Shown: positions 36,105 to 44,797, counted from the stretch's first letter. The stretch is DNA of 64,000 nt from a bacterium (GCA_020440605.1 JAGRNT010000005.1:1-64000); one strand, 5' to 3'. The notes: generated by a model not told the origin, from the letters alone. Made by a program: numbers and translations.

Positions 36105-37386
36105 CACTACTGATCCCGATCTCAGCGTTGCCAGATTCAGCAGGCGCAGCAACCCCTTCCTTGCCGTAGTCCCGCAGTTCGTCCATGTGCAGCAGGGCCA
36201 GCTGCTGGCCCTCGATCTCTATCACGAGCACACCATCCGCATCCTCGCTGACGAGGATCCGCTCCCCGGTGTAGCTGCTGCTGCCATAGCGCAGCTCCGG
36301 CATCCCGCTGGCCTCCAGCCGCTTCTCGGCGGTGAAGATCTCCACGAGCGGCGCACTGAGCGTCATGCCCTCGCCGAGCTGGCTCAGTTCCACCTGCCAG
36401 GCCGTCATCAGGCCCTCGTCCATCAGGTAGTCGAGGTTCAGGGCCGTGAGTTCGATGCCGCGCTCGGGGTCGCTGACCTGCACGCTGCCGCGCGCCCGCA
36501 GGCTGCGGTTCTCCAGGTCGATGCTGACTCCGGGCGGTGCACTGGCTGGTGTGAGCCGCTCCGCGGGCAGGGCCGGCACCAGCGGCTCCAGCTCCCTGGC
36601 AACACTCGCCGCCTCGGGCTCAGCCAGCGGCTGCGGACTGATCAGCATGTCGATCCCGCCGTACTCCAGCCGCACCTCACCCGGCACGCTGACAACCCCA
36701 CTGTGCATGTCGAAGCTGCAGCCGGAGGTTGCCAGCTGCAGGCTCTCCGGGCTGCCCGTCCGGCGGTAGCTACCGCTGATGTGTCCGTTGGCGGTGACGA
36801 TCCCGCTCACTGTGTCGAGCAGGATCCCGTCCGCGCTGAGGCGCGTGCTGCCTTCCGGGCTGTCCATTGCCAGATTCGTGCGCCCGCTGCCGGTCCAGGT
36901 CTGGCCGCCGTCGCTGCTTTCCACGCTCGCGGTGCTGATCAGCACGCCGTGGCCCTCGAAGCGCACATTGCCAACCGCCTTCAGGCGGCGCACGCTATCG
37001 CTGTCGAAGCGCGCCGCCGGGAGCTTCAGCTCGCGGGCGATCTGCCCGAGGTCCTCCTGGGCTGCCTCGTTGTCAAGCGCCTCCGGCAGCTCGGGCAGGG
37101 GCTGGTCCTCCAGCAGGTCCTTACCCAGCGGCAGGGCATCACCGACGAGCGTCAGTTCCAGCGCATCAGCCAGCAGGCTCAGGCCGCGGCCCTCGATGCG
37201 CACGCCGCCGCTGAAGCGCATCAGCGTCAGCTCGCCCATCGGCGTGATCGTCAGGCCCTCGGAGTAGACGAGGTAGCTGCGCATCATCGGCTGCGGCTGC
37301 TCCAGCACGGGTGCCTGCTGCGCCAGGACCGGCCCGCCGGCCACTGCCAGCAGGAGCAGCAGCAGGAACGTTGCCAGATTTCTCAC
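36085..37386 (-). CDS. Periplasmic LptA/OstA-like beta-jellyroll protein
   Basis: 433 residues with signal peptide MRNLATFLLLLLLAVAGGPV cleaving near VLA-QQ. Repeated beta strands of OstA type are seen, such as LMRFSGGVRIEGRGLSLLAD, RRLKAVGNVRFEGHGVLI and LLDTVSGIVTANGHISG, which fit the LPS-transport beta-jellyroll of LptA/LptD-N. The GTG start overlaps the dnaG stop by 4 nt (GTGA), so it is translationally coupled to dnaG. The role (LPS or other glycolipid export) is inferred from the fold only. Confidence 0.7.
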   Translation of the reverse strand: MRNLATFLLLLLLAVAGGPVLAQQAPVLEQPQPMMRSYLVYSEGLTITPMGELTLMRFSGGVRIEGRGLSLLADALELTLVGDALPLGKDLLEDQPLPELPEALDNEAAQEDLGQIARELKLPAARFDSDSVRRLKAVGNVRFEGHGVLISTASVESSDGGQTWTGSGRTNLAMDSPEGSTRLSADGILLDTVSGIVTANGHISGSYRRTGSPESLQLATSGCSFDMHSGVVSVPGEVRLEYGGIDMLISPQPLAEPEAASVARELEPLVPALPAERLTPASAPPGVSIDLENRSLRARGSVQVSDPERGIELTALNLDYLMDEGLMTAWQVELSQLGEGMTLSAPLVEIFTAEKRLEASGMPELRYGSSSYTGERILVSEDADGVLVIEIEGQQLALLHMDELRDYGKEGVAAPAESGNAEIGISSEKSSKQ

Positions 37387-39275
37387 GGCGTGCCTCCGAT
37401 GCCCTGGACCGGGCGGATGCGCTTCTTGGTGTCGATCATCCTGTTCGTCAGCTCCTGCACCAGTTCCAGGTTGCCACGGCGTTCGGCGACCTCCAGCTCA
37501 CGCAGCAGCTCGGCGTAGCGCCGCTCGAAGAACAGGTTGCCATGCCGCGTGATCAGCATGTCAGCGCTGACCGCCGCCTCCTCCTCACTGGGGGGCCGGC
37601 TCAGCAGCTCGGCGAAGAAGCCGCGCCAGCGGTCATCATGCAGCACGCGCTGCGGCTGCTCCTGCTCGGCTGCCAGCGCGGCGTAGATCTCGCGGTGCAG
37701 GCCGCTCGCGAACCATTCCGGCTGGGCGATGCGGCAGTACATGAAGCGGAACATCTCGTCGTCAGCCAGGCGGCGCAGCACCTCGCGCTCCACCGGCAGG
37801 CTGCCCTGCAGTGCGGCGCGGTTGCGAGCCTCCTCGGTGATCCCGCGGCGGTGCAGCTGCTCGCTTTCCTCCATGTCCTCGGTCAGGCCGGGGCGGATGT
37901 TGACGAGCCCCTTGCGCTTCTCGGTGCGCTGCAGCTGGCGGTAGCGGTCCTGGGCCATGCGCTGCTTGTCAACGGGCCGTCCCGTCGCACGCGGCCGCTG
38001 CTCGCTGCCCAGCAGCTGGCTGACAACTTCCGGGCGCAGCAGCAGCAGGCCCGCAAGCTGGCGGCGGAATTCCTCACGCAGCAGCTCGTCACGCACGCCG
38101 AGGTAGAGCGGACGCAGTTCGCCGATCCAGTTGCGGCGCATGGTCAGGTCAGCATCGGGATGCGCACTGAGCTGATGCTCCAGCCAGAACTGCACGATCC
38201 CGCGCGCCTCGCTCAGGAGGCCGCGCCAGGCCGCGCCGCCGCGCTCACGCACGAAGTCATCGGGGTCCATCCCGCCGGGAATCACCACCACCCTCGCGTC
38301 GATGCCCTCGGCGAGAAACAGCTTGCCGGCCTTCCAGGCCGCGCTGCGCCCCGCGTTGTCACCGTCGAAGGCCAGGTAGACCCGCTCGGTGTAGCTGCGG
38401 ATCAGGCTGACATGCTCCGGGGTCAGGGCCGTGCCGCAGGTCGCCACGGCGTTGCCAACGCCATGCTGGGCCAGGCCGATCACGTCCATGTAACCCTCGG
38501 TGACAACGATCCCCTCATCGCGGGCCTGGCTGCGCGCGCGGTTGAGGTTGTAGAGCACCTTGCTCTTCTCGTAGAGCGGGGTCGCTCCGGTGTTCAGGTA
38601 TTTCGGGTTGTCCTCATCGCTGAGCGCCCGGCCGCCGAAGCCCAGCACGCTGCGCCCCAGCACGTCGTGGATCGGGAAGATCAGCCGGTGCCGGAAGAAG
38701 TCGTAGGAACCGCCGCCCTGGCCGCGCGGCCTGGCCAGGCTGACCGTGTCCAGCTCGGAGCTGCGCGCTCCCTTCGAAAGCAGCAGGTCGCTCAGGGCAT
38801 TCCATTCCTTGGGGGCATAACCGAGCTCGAAGCGCGCCGCGAGCTCCGGCTCGATACCGCGCTTCTGCAGATAGGCCCGCGCCGTTTCACCATCCGGGGA
38901 GCTGAGCTTGCCGGCATAGAACTTCTGTGCGGCCTGGTTGAGTTCCTGCATGCGCTGCCGCGCGCTCTTCTCCTGCTTCTGGCCCGGGTTGTACTGCGGG
39001 ATCTCGATGCCGTGGCGCTCCGCCAGCCATTCCATGGCCTCACGGAAATCCAGGTTCTCGCGCGCCATCACGAAGTCGATCACGTTGCCGCCGGCCTTGC
39101 AGCCGAAGCAGTAGTACATGCGCTTCACCGGGTTGACCGTGAAGCTCGGGGTCTTCTCATTGTGGAAGGGGCAGCAGGCCTTGAATTCATTGATGCCGGC
39201 GCGCTGCAGCGTGACGAACTGGCCGATCAGCTCGGCGATGTTCACGCGCTCGAGGATTGTCTCCTTTAAGTCCAT
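37383..39275 (-). CDS. dnaG: DNA primase
   Basis: 630 residues. The N-terminal CHC2 zinc finger has C35-x2-H38 (CPFH) and C56-x2-C59 (CFGC). The TOPRIM catalytic core has EGYMDVIGLAQHGVGNAVAT and YLAFDGDNAGRSAA. A C-terminal helicase-binding domain follows. It makes RNA primers for replication. A TATGAT lies 11 nt before the ATG without a clear ribosome-binding site. The usual partner rpoD is not adjacent; the following gene is an LptA-like periplasmic protein. Confidence 0.96.
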   Translation of the reverse strand: MDLKETILERVNIAELIGQFVTLQRAGINEFKACCPFHNEKTPSFTVNPVKRMYYCFGCKAGGNVIDFVMARENLDFREAMEWLAERHGIEIPQYNPGQKQEKSARQRMQELNQAAQKFYAGKLSSPDGETARAYLQKRGIEPELAARFELGYAPKEWNALSDLLLSKGARSSELDTVSLARPRGQGGGSYDFFRHRLIFPIHDVLGRSVLGFGGRALSDEDNPKYLNTGATPLYEKSKVLYNLNRARSQARDEGIVVTEGYMDVIGLAQHGVGNAVATCGTALTPEHVSLIRSYTERVYLAFDGDNAGRSAAWKAGKLFLAEGIDARVVVIPGGMDPDDFVRERGGAAWRGLLSEARGIVQFWLEHQLSAHPDADLTMRRNWIGELRPLYLGVRDELLREEFRRQLAGLLLLRPEVVSQLLGSEQRPRATGRPVDKQRMAQDRYRQLQRTEKRKGLVNIRPGLTEDMEESEQLHRRGITEEARNRAALQGSLPVEREVLRRLADDEMFRFMYCRIAQPEWFASGLHREIYAALAAEQEQPQRVLHDDRWRGFFAELLSRPPSEEEAAVSADMLITRHGNLFFERRYAELLRELEVAERRGNLELVQELTNRMIDTKKRIRPVQGIGGTP

Positions 39276-39365
39276 CCGCTGCTCTAATCATACCGAGCGC
39301 GGTGGCCGCTTGCGCCGCTGTGTGCTGGCAATCGAGTATGCTATCCCCGGACCGGGAGGAAGACC

Positions 39366-40031
39366 ATGGGCAAGCAGACACTGGCACAGCAACTGGAGGA
39401 ACTCGTCAACAGCTCGCTGATCAATGAGCAGCAGCTCGACGTGCTGCTCGCGGGTTTCCGGCGCCTGGCCGGCAGCGGGATCCTCGACAGCGCCCTGCGT
39501 GAGGGAGCGCTGGCCCCGGACTTCAGCCTGCTGGACCAGCAGGGCCAGGCCCAGTCATTGCATGCGCATCTCGAACACGGCCCGCTGCTGCTGCAGTTCT
39601 TCCGCGGCGACTGGTGCCCCTTCTGCCAGGCCCAGCTGCGGGCCCTGAGCGCCAGCCGTGAGGAGATCAGCGCGCTGGGAGCCTCGATCCTCTGTCTGAG
39701 CCCGGAGACCCCGGAGAAGCATGCGCGCATGGCGGCGGAGCATGGGCTGGAGCTCAGCCTGCTCAGTGACCCGGGCGGTCTGACGGCGCATGCCTGGGGC
39801 GTGGCCTACGATCTGACGGCGGCGGAACTCGAGCTCTACCGCGATCTCGGGATCGAGCCCACCCAGAGTGCGCAGAGCAGCACGGAGTTCCTGCCGGTGC
39901 CGGCCAGCTACATCATCCTGCCGGGGGCGCGCATCGCCTGGCGCTTCATTGATCCGGACTGGCGGCGGCGCAGTGAACCGGCGGACATGCTCAGCGCGCT
40001 GCGCGAGCTCACGGCGGGAGCCCAGGGCTGA
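39366..40031 (+). CDS. Peroxiredoxin-like thioredoxin-fold protein
   Basis: 221 residues. The AhpC/TSA-like core has FRGDWCPFCQAQLRAL, where the CPFC pair marks the peroxiredoxin-like family with a thioredoxin-type active site, and LSDPGGLTAHAWGVAYDL downstream. The N-terminal 40 residues are helical. It is a soluble thiol oxidoreductase or peroxidase with the substrate not determined. The gene has a GGGAGGAAG 4-5 nt before the ATG. A TATGCT box lies further upstream. Confidence 0.85.
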   Translation: MGKQTLAQQLEELVNSSLINEQQLDVLLAGFRRLAGSGILDSALREGALAPDFSLLDQQGQAQSLHAHLEHGPLLLQFFRGDWCPFCQAQLRALSASREEISALGASILCLSPETPEKHARMAAEHGLELSLLSDPGGLTAHAWGVAYDLTAAELELYRDLGIEPTQSAQSSTEFLPVPASYIILPGARIAWRFIDPDWRRRSEPADMLSALRELTAGAQG

Positions 40032-40153
40032 TCAGGGCTCTGCAGGACGGGGGATCCTGCGGTATCACTTACTGAGGAAAAGCCATACGAGTCCGCGTCA
40101 CCTCCACGGCGCGGACGCAGGCGGGAACGGGAAACACCTGGTGCAGGCGGTCC

Positions 40154-40176
40154 GGCGACGGGTCGCCTGTTTTGTT
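40154..40176 (+). terminator. Probable terminator downstream of the peroxiredoxin-like gene
   Basis: A GGCGAC/GTCGCC stem with a two-base GG spacer is followed by TGTTTTGTT. It is 120 bp from the stop, so read-through into the repeat region is possible. Confidence 0.5.
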
Positions 40177-40320
40177 AGGAGCTGGGACATAGGTTGTAGG
40201 GAGTAGCAGTCGAGGACCTGGGAGCTGGGTTGTAGGGTGTAGCAGTCGAGGAGCGGGGACATAGGTTGTAGGGTGTAGCAGTCGTGGAATGGGGACTTCG
40301 GTTGCAAGGCTATGCGAAGC
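40176..40320. repeat. GTTGTAGGGTGTAGCAG repeat array, forward orientation
   Basis: Three imperfect copies of a roughly 45-bp unit built from GGAGCTGGGTTGTAGGG, TGTAGCAGTCGAGGA and GGACATAGG. The inverse occurs at 40464-40541 on the other side of a 42-codon gene. The same unit occurs at 50706-50830 and, inverted, at 51491-51561. Confidence 0.75.
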
Positions 40321-40328
40321 AACTGGAG

Positions 40329-40457
40329 TTACAGTACGATGTTCACCAGGTTGATGACTGGCTGGTTGATGATCCACCAGATCACTACCCCGACCAGCAC
40401 CGCAATGAACATCGACACTGCAATCAGGATCACCCGCTTGTTCCTGTCCATTCCCAT
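40329..40457 (-). CDS. 42-residue single-pass membrane protein
   Basis: A short open frame, MGMDRNKRVILIAVSMFIAV followed by LVGVVIWWIINQPVINL and a short tail. One strong membrane segment (about 9-28) follows a basic N-terminus (RNKR), so the topology is cytoplasmic N-terminus. It is placed between two inverted copies of the GTAGGGTGTAG repeat. There is a GTGAAAAC before the ATG but no good ribosome-binding site. It may be a real small membrane protein of unknown function; the evidence is the membrane segment and codon use. Confidence 0.55.
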   Translation of the reverse strand: MGMDRNKRVILIAVSMFIAVLVGVVIWWIINQPVINLVNIVL

Positions 40458-40463
40458 GTTTTC

Positions 40464-40541
40464 ACCCTACTTCTACACCCTGCAACCAAGATCCTAAGTC
40501 CTCAGGATGCTACACCCTACAACCTAGCTCCTACATCCTCG
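40464..40541. repeat. GTAGGGTGTAG repeat, inverted orientation
   Basis: Inverse copies read CTTCTACACCCTGCAACC and GCTACACCCTACAACCTAGC. They pair with the forward array at 40176-40320 around the 42-residue gene. Confidence 0.7.
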
Positions 40542-40542
40542 A

Positions 40543-41271
40543 TCAGTGGCAGGGTCCGCCGCGGAACACGATCTCGCTGATCGCCGTATCGCTGTACTTG
40601 CCGCCCTTGCGCACCCCGCTGATCTCCAGCGTGAGCACCGGATCCTTTTCCCCGCCGAGGTATACGGGCTCGAAGGTCACCTCCTGGATGTCCATGCTGT
40701 CCTGCAGGTCCACGAAGCAGACCGCCTGGCCGTTGATCGAGAGCTTCAGCTGCAGCACCGCGCCGTTGGCGGCATGCAGGGCCGCACTCTTGCTGTAGCC
40801 GGTGATGATCTCCAGCCCGTTGACATACTGCTGCTGGTAGGGCGCGCCGTCGGGGTTCTCCCCGGCATGCGTGCGGAATGCATAGCTCAGGCTCTGGCCC
40901 ATGCCGTCGCCATCCACGCCCTCCACCCAGGCCGTGGCGGTGTCATAGTCCCAGGCCTGTTCGGCGCCGTAGCTCAGTCCGCCGCTGGCGGCCAGGCTGG
41001 ATGAGGCCGAGGCATCAATCTGCGGAGCGCAGCAGTAGTAGCTGCACCAGCCCTCGCGCTCGAGATACTCCTCCCGCGCCGGCAGGCTCTCCATCGTGCG
41101 CGCGGCATACAGCGGCAGGCCCTGTTCCACGCCGGCGCTGAATTCGGCTGCGGCCTTGCTCAGCCAGGCGCGGTTCTCGGCGGCGTTCGCGGCCTCGTCA
41201 ATCTCGTCGGCGCGGGCAGTCAGACCGCCCATCAGCACTGTTGCCAGAATCAGTCCCGGGATGTAACGCAT
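40543..41271 (-). CDS. Secreted protein with NADase-type glycan-binding domain
   Basis: 242 residues. The signal peptide MRYIPGLILATVLMGGLTAR cleaves near TARA-DE. The C-terminal two thirds match the NADase-type or discoidin-like glycan-binding fold: EQAWDYDTATAWVEGVDGDG, VNGLEIITGYSKSAALHAAN and GKYSDTAISEIVF. Two cysteines (CC near 80) are present. It is probably a carbohydrate-binding surface protein. GATAAT ends 6 nt before the ATG, so the mRNA may be leaderless. Confidence 0.78.
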   Translation of the reverse strand: MRYIPGLILATVLMGGLTARADEIDEAANAAENRAWLSKAAAEFSAGVEQGLPLYAARTMESLPAREEYLEREGWCSYYCCAPQIDASASSSLAASGGLSYGAEQAWDYDTATAWVEGVDGDGMGQSLSYAFRTHAGENPDGAPYQQQYVNGLEIITGYSKSAALHAANGAVLQLKLSINGQAVCFVDLQDSMDIQEVTFEPVYLGGEKDPVLTLEISGVRKGGKYSDTAISEIVFRGGPCH

Positions 41272-41277
41272 CCCTGA

Positions 41278-41283
41278 ATTATC
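41278..41283 (-). promoter_or_regulatory. -10-like GATAAT, 6 nt before the ATG at 41271
   Basis: Leaderless-type position, no ribosome-binding site. Confidence 0.45.
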
Positions 41284-41384
41284 GCACGCAGCGGGGCCGC
41301 TGTCACGGGCGGCTGACGGTGGTAGAATCTTGCCCGCGCGGTCCCGCTGAGGGGCCGCAGTGTTTTTTCAGGAGGAAATCAGGA

Positions 41385-41924
41385 ATGAGCGCAAGCGCAT
41401 TAGCCGCCGTGAGTGTTCCGCTCGTGGGCAACCCCGCCCCGGAGTGGAAGGCCACCGGTTACCTGAACGGCGAATTCAAGGAATACTCCAGTGCGGCGCT
41501 GAAGGGCAGGTGGTACATGCTGTTCTTCTACCCGCTGGACTTCACCCCCGTTTGAAGCACGGAAATGCCCGCAGTTGGCGAGGCAGCTTCCGAGTTCAGC
41601 GGCATGAACTGCGATTTGTTCGGGGTGAGCATTGACAGCCAGTTCAGCCACAAGGCCTGGGTGGAGAAGGACCTGGGCGGCCTCAACTATCCGCTGCTGG
41701 CGGATCTCGGGCACCGCATGAGCCGCTCCTACGGCGTGCTCAATGAGATGGGGATCGCCCTGCGCGGCGTGTTCTTCGTCGATCCCGAGGGCATCGTGCA
41801 GTTTGCCAGCGTCTACAACCTGAGTGTGGGCCGCAATACCGAGGAGATGATCCGCACGCTCGCCGCGCTGCAGGCCGGCGGACCCTGTCCGATCAACTGG
41901 AAGAAGGGCGACAAGACGCTCTAG
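41385..41924 (+). CDS. 2-Cys peroxiredoxin with selenocysteine (UGA) at the peroxidatic position
   Basis: 179 residues if UGA at 41553-41555 is read as selenocysteine (Sec57). The family motif FYPLDFTxVCPTE is here FYPLDFTPV-UGA-STE, with UGA at the exact codon of the peroxidatic cysteine. The protein continues in the same frame with AhpC-type sequence (DCFGVSIDSQFSHKAW-like: CDLFGVSIDSQFSHKAW, then GLNYPLLADLGHRMSRSYGV) and a C-terminal resolving-type Cys168 in GGPCPINWKKG. A hairpin begins just after the UGA. It removes H2O2 and organic peroxides. A GGAGGAAATC ribosome-binding site precedes the ATG, and a terminator follows. The alternative is a base error in a Cys codon. Confidence 0.82.
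41553..41590 (+). promoter_or_regulatory. Candidate bacterial SECIS hairpin
   Basis: Downstream of the UGA, the apical stem pairs TGCC (41566-41569) and CGC (41570-41572) with GCG (41578-41580) and GGCA (41582-41585), leaving a bulged A81 and the loop AGTTG (41573-41577). An outer GAAGC (41554-41558) pairs with GCTTC (41586-41590). The loop is 18-22 nt after the UGA and contains a GU, as in known bacterial SECIS elements that bind SelB. Confidence 0.6.
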
Positions 41925-41958
41925 CCGGCTGCTTTTCCACGGAACTGAACACTGATGA

Positions 41959-41985
41959 GGGGAGGGCCACGGCCTTCCCCTTTTT
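41959..41985 (+). terminator. Rho-independent terminator after the peroxiredoxin
   Basis: Arms GGGGAGGGCC and GGCCTTCCCC (one G-T pair) around AC, followed by TTTTT. Confidence 0.8.
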
Positions 41986-42127
41986 GCTTAAAGTTATTGA
42001 GGAACTGTCTGGTTCCACTGCACACCGGTGGAATTTACTGACAACAGTCCTTGGTTCCGACCTTTCCTGGCTCAGGCCTGCAAGGTAGCTGAATGAAGCA
42101 GGACATCGGTGGAGTCCTGCGGGCAGG

Positions 42128-43045
42128 CTACATCCGTTCCAGCGCGGCGATGCGGGCCTCGATCGGCGGATGCGTGGCGAGCATCGCGGCCAGCCCGCCC
42201 ATCGCGGAGCGCTTCTTCTGCGGATGGTCGATGAACAGCGCGCTCAGCTCCTGCTCCACCTCCGGCATCGGCTCGGAGGAATGGCTGATCTTCAGGAGCG
42301 CATTCTTCAGGCCCTCGGGGTTGCGGGTCAGCTTGACAGCCGTGGCATCCGCGAGGAATTCGCGCTTGCGCGAGAGCATCAGGTTGAGCAGGTTGGCGAA
42401 GATCGGCGCGAGGATCAGGAAGACGATTCCGATCAGGGCCAGCGCGCCGCCGCCGCCGCTGTCATTGTCACGTCGCCGCCCGCCGCCGCCGTACCAGAGC
42501 ATGCGGGTCATCACATGGCTGAACATCGCGATCCCGCCCACGAGGATCGCCGCCACGCCCATCAGCATGATGTCGCGGTTGTAGATATGCGACATCTCAT
42601 GCGCCAGCACGCCCTCAAGCTCCTGGCGGTCGAGGGCGTCCAGCAGGCCGGTGGTGACCGCGATCAGCGAATGCTGCGGGTCGCGGCCCGTGGCGAAGGC
42701 ATTCATCGCCGGGCTGTCGATCACATAGGCCTTCGGAATCGCCGGCAGGCCGCAGGCCAGCACGAGGCCCTCGATGCTGTCGATCAGGAAACGCTCGCGG
42801 TAGATATGCGGATTGGCGGGCCGGGCCCCGACCATCGCGGTGATGATCCGGTCGCTGTACCAGTAGCCAAGCCCCGTACCGAAGATCGCGAAGACCATGC
42901 AGCCCGTGAGGATGGTGTAGGTCAGATCCGGTGAGAAGGCCTCGCCGACGGTATAGCCCAGAATCAGGATGAACAGCGTGAAGCCCAGCACGACCCCGAA
43001 GGTCTTGAGCTTGTTCGCCGCAATCTGTGCCTCGAATCCGTACAT
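42128..43045 (-). CDS. htpX: HtpX-type membrane metalloprotease
   Basis: 305 residues. Two N-terminal membrane segments (about 18-32 and 43-60), then the zinc motif HEMSH at 149-153 (LEGVLAHEMSHIYNRDIML), then two further hydrophobic segments (MGVAAILVGGIAMFSHVM, ALIGIVFLILAPIF). It is an M48 family protease that removes damaged membrane proteins. It lies in the plasma membrane. A TATATG box is 8 nt before the ATG and no ribosome-binding site is obvious. A short hairpin (arms GCAGGAC and GTCCTGC, 42098-42120) follows the stop. Confidence 0.93.
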   Translation of the reverse strand: MYGFEAQIAANKLKTFGVVLGFTLFILILGYTVGEAFSPDLTYTILTGCMVFAIFGTGLGYWYSDRIITAMVGARPANPHIYRERFLIDSIEGLVLACGLPAIPKAYVIDSPAMNAFATGRDPQHSLIAVTTGLLDALDRQELEGVLAHEMSHIYNRDIMLMGVAAILVGGIAMFSHVMTRMLWYGGGGRRRDNDSGGGGALALIGIVFLILAPIFANLLNLMLSRKREFLADATAVKLTRNPEGLKNALLKISHSSEPMPEVEQELSALFIDHPQKKRSAMGGLAAMLATHPPIEARIAALERM

Positions 43046-43186
43046 TGTCCCCGCATATATTAGCCCTTGGGCAGGCCATGCCCCGGGCCTCTGCAGCCGC
43101 TAGTTATGACGCATTCCCGGGCTCCCCGGTGTTCAACGCAGGGGCCGCTAAATGCGTCATGCTGCCTGATGTGTTATCTTCAGCGC

Positions 43187-44149
43187 GTGTCCCGTATCGC
43201 AATTCTCATGCCCCTGCTCCTGATCTGCCTGCTGGCCCCGGCCCGGGCCCAGGACCGCAGCCTGCACATCAGCGAGCTGTCCGTCTATTCCCTGAAGGAT
43301 GGCCCGGCCTCAGTCGCAAACCGATTCAGCCATGAGGAGGCGGACCTGCTGGGCCTCTCGATGCTGTTCGAGATCAGCGGGCTGGATGATGGCCGGCGCG
43401 AGAAGCTGGAACTGTTCCTTGTGGCCTACAGCGCCGAGGACGATGAACGCAAGCACCCGCTCATCAAGCAGAAGCGCACGGAAAGCTTCGGCAACGGGCA
43501 GTACGTGCTGGAGTTCACGGACTTCATGGATGCCGATGCCTGGCTGGGGGACAGCCGCTTCACCGCCGTGCTCGAGGCCTCGCTGAAGGGCGCGCGCACG
43601 GTGAGCATGGAGCAGAGCTTCACGATCGAGGGACCGCCGCTGCCCACGGTGCGCTTCGAGGAATTCAGCGCCTACAGCTGGGAGCGCGGGCCGGGCTATG
43701 AGGAGCTGGAGCCGGGCGAGGAATTCGTGATCGACCTCACGCTGGCCGTGGATGACAACGAAACGGGGCTTGATCCGCGCCTGCGCCTGCTCGTGATCAT
43801 GGAGGAGGAGATGTGGTATCTCGACCCCGAGGATCCCGGCATGCCGAGCGGGAACAACTGGAGCGAGGCCTGGCTTAGGGGCGGGGGCAGCGAGTGGCGG
43901 GTCTATGCCCGGGCCCGGCTGCCGCTGTTCTTCGACAAGGCCTATGACTACTACCACGACTTCCGCGTCTATGCCTTCGTGGGCTTCGGCGAGAATCCGC
44001 AGCGGGAGACGGACTACATCCGCATGACGCTCACGGATCCTGACAACGGCGAGCTGCGCGAGAGCCAGGACCTGACGGAGCGCCAGGCCCAGGTGGCGGC
44101 GGGCTCGCACTGGGCAATCCGCCAGACGAAGGGCCCGGAAGCGGACTGA
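43187..44149 (+). CDS. Secreted protein of unknown function
   Basis: 320 residues from a GTG giving a proper signal peptide (MSRIAILMPLLLICLLAPAR, cleavage near ARA-QD). The upstream frame is less consistent with coding. The mature part has a beta-rich domain with acidic patches (FLVAYSAEDDERKHPLIKQK, PRLRLLVIMEEEMWYLDPED-like) and no catalytic motif I recognise. A TTATCT box sits about 7 nt before the GTG, in line with leaderless starts in this window. It is convergent with the 44156-44797 gene. Confidence 0.68.
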   Translation: MSRIAILMPLLLICLLAPARAQDRSLHISELSVYSLKDGPASVANRFSHEEADLLGLSMLFEISGLDDGRREKLELFLVAYSAEDDERKHPLIKQKRTESFGNGQYVLEFTDFMDADAWLGDSRFTAVLEASLKGARTVSMEQSFTIEGPPLPTVRFEEFSAYSWERGPGYEELEPGEEFVIDLTLAVDDNETGLDPRLRLLVIMEEEMWYLDPEDPGMPSGNNWSEAWLRGGGSEWRVYARARLPLFFDKAYDYYHDFRVYAFVGFGENPQRETDYIRMTLTDPDNGELRESQDLTERQAQVAAGSHWAIRQTKGPEAD

Positions 44150-44155
44150 CGCCTC

Positions 44156-44797
44156 CTAGAAGAACCAGTCGTCAAAGATCACTGAGCCGGGCTGTTCACC
44201 ATAGACAACGATGTGCGTTGCCGTTTCAGCGGAATGTCCGGCAGCGCCCTCACCCAGCAGGGCTTCGAGCTTTGCCTGCGCTTCGTCAGCATTGTCAAAA
44301 TGCTCGACGAACAGTGCGCCGGCCTTCCATGCACTGGACTGGAAGTCGGAGTAGAGCGCTCCTGTGATCGGGTCATACAGGTTGTTGTACAGGTTCAGGT
44401 TGCTTGCGGCGGAGTTGCCATCCGCATTGTCAGCGACCAGGAATTCCGCCAGCACCGCCTGTGAGTCTGCAGGCAGCGCACCGGTGCTGCGGTAGTACCT
44501 GCCGAGCAGTCCGGATAATGATCGCAGGCTGTGTTCAAAGCCATTCACGTCCATCCAGGCGCCGAGCCTGATCTGCTCAGCCTCGCTCAGCTCGCGAGCC
44601 GGATTCAGCTCGGCGGCATCCTGCATGTTCCAGCCGATCCACTGGTATGGCCCGGGCGCCGCGAGTGATGGGTCATTGGCAACAGTCAGGATGCGGCAGT
44701 CGTCATTGATGCCATAGGCAGGCTCACCGGCCTGCGGGGCTGTGATTGCCGTCGTCGCAATCAACAGAGCAGCAGCGGTTCTCAGCAGGTTCTTCAT
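44156..44797 (-). CDS. Secreted small protein of unknown function
   Basis: 213 residues. Signal peptide MKNLLRTAAALLIATTAITA (cleavage near PQA-GE). The mature part is soluble and rich in D, N and E, with no recognised domain. It has a strong ribosome-binding site (GGGGAGGG, 4 nt before the ATG) and a TATACT box at about 44822-44827. It is convergent with the 43187 gene. Confidence 0.7.
   Translation of the reverse strand: MKNLLRTAAALLIATTAITAPQAGEPAYGINDDCRILTVANDPSLAAPGPYQWIGWNMQDAAELNPARELSEAEQIRLGAWMDVNGFEHSLRSLSGLLGRYYRSTGALPADSQAVLAEFLVADNADGNSAASNLNLYNNLYDPITGALYSDFQSSAWKAGALFVEHFDNADEAQAKLEALLGEGAAGHSAETATHIVVYGEQPGSVIFDDWFF

Noticed and set aside
41241..41924. Two adjacent short frames read as a pseudogene or frameshifted peroxiredoxin
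   Set aside because: They are in the same frame, separated only by one UGA at the catalytic codon, with a hairpin directly after it and intact motifs on both sides. Selenocysteine explains this better than decay.
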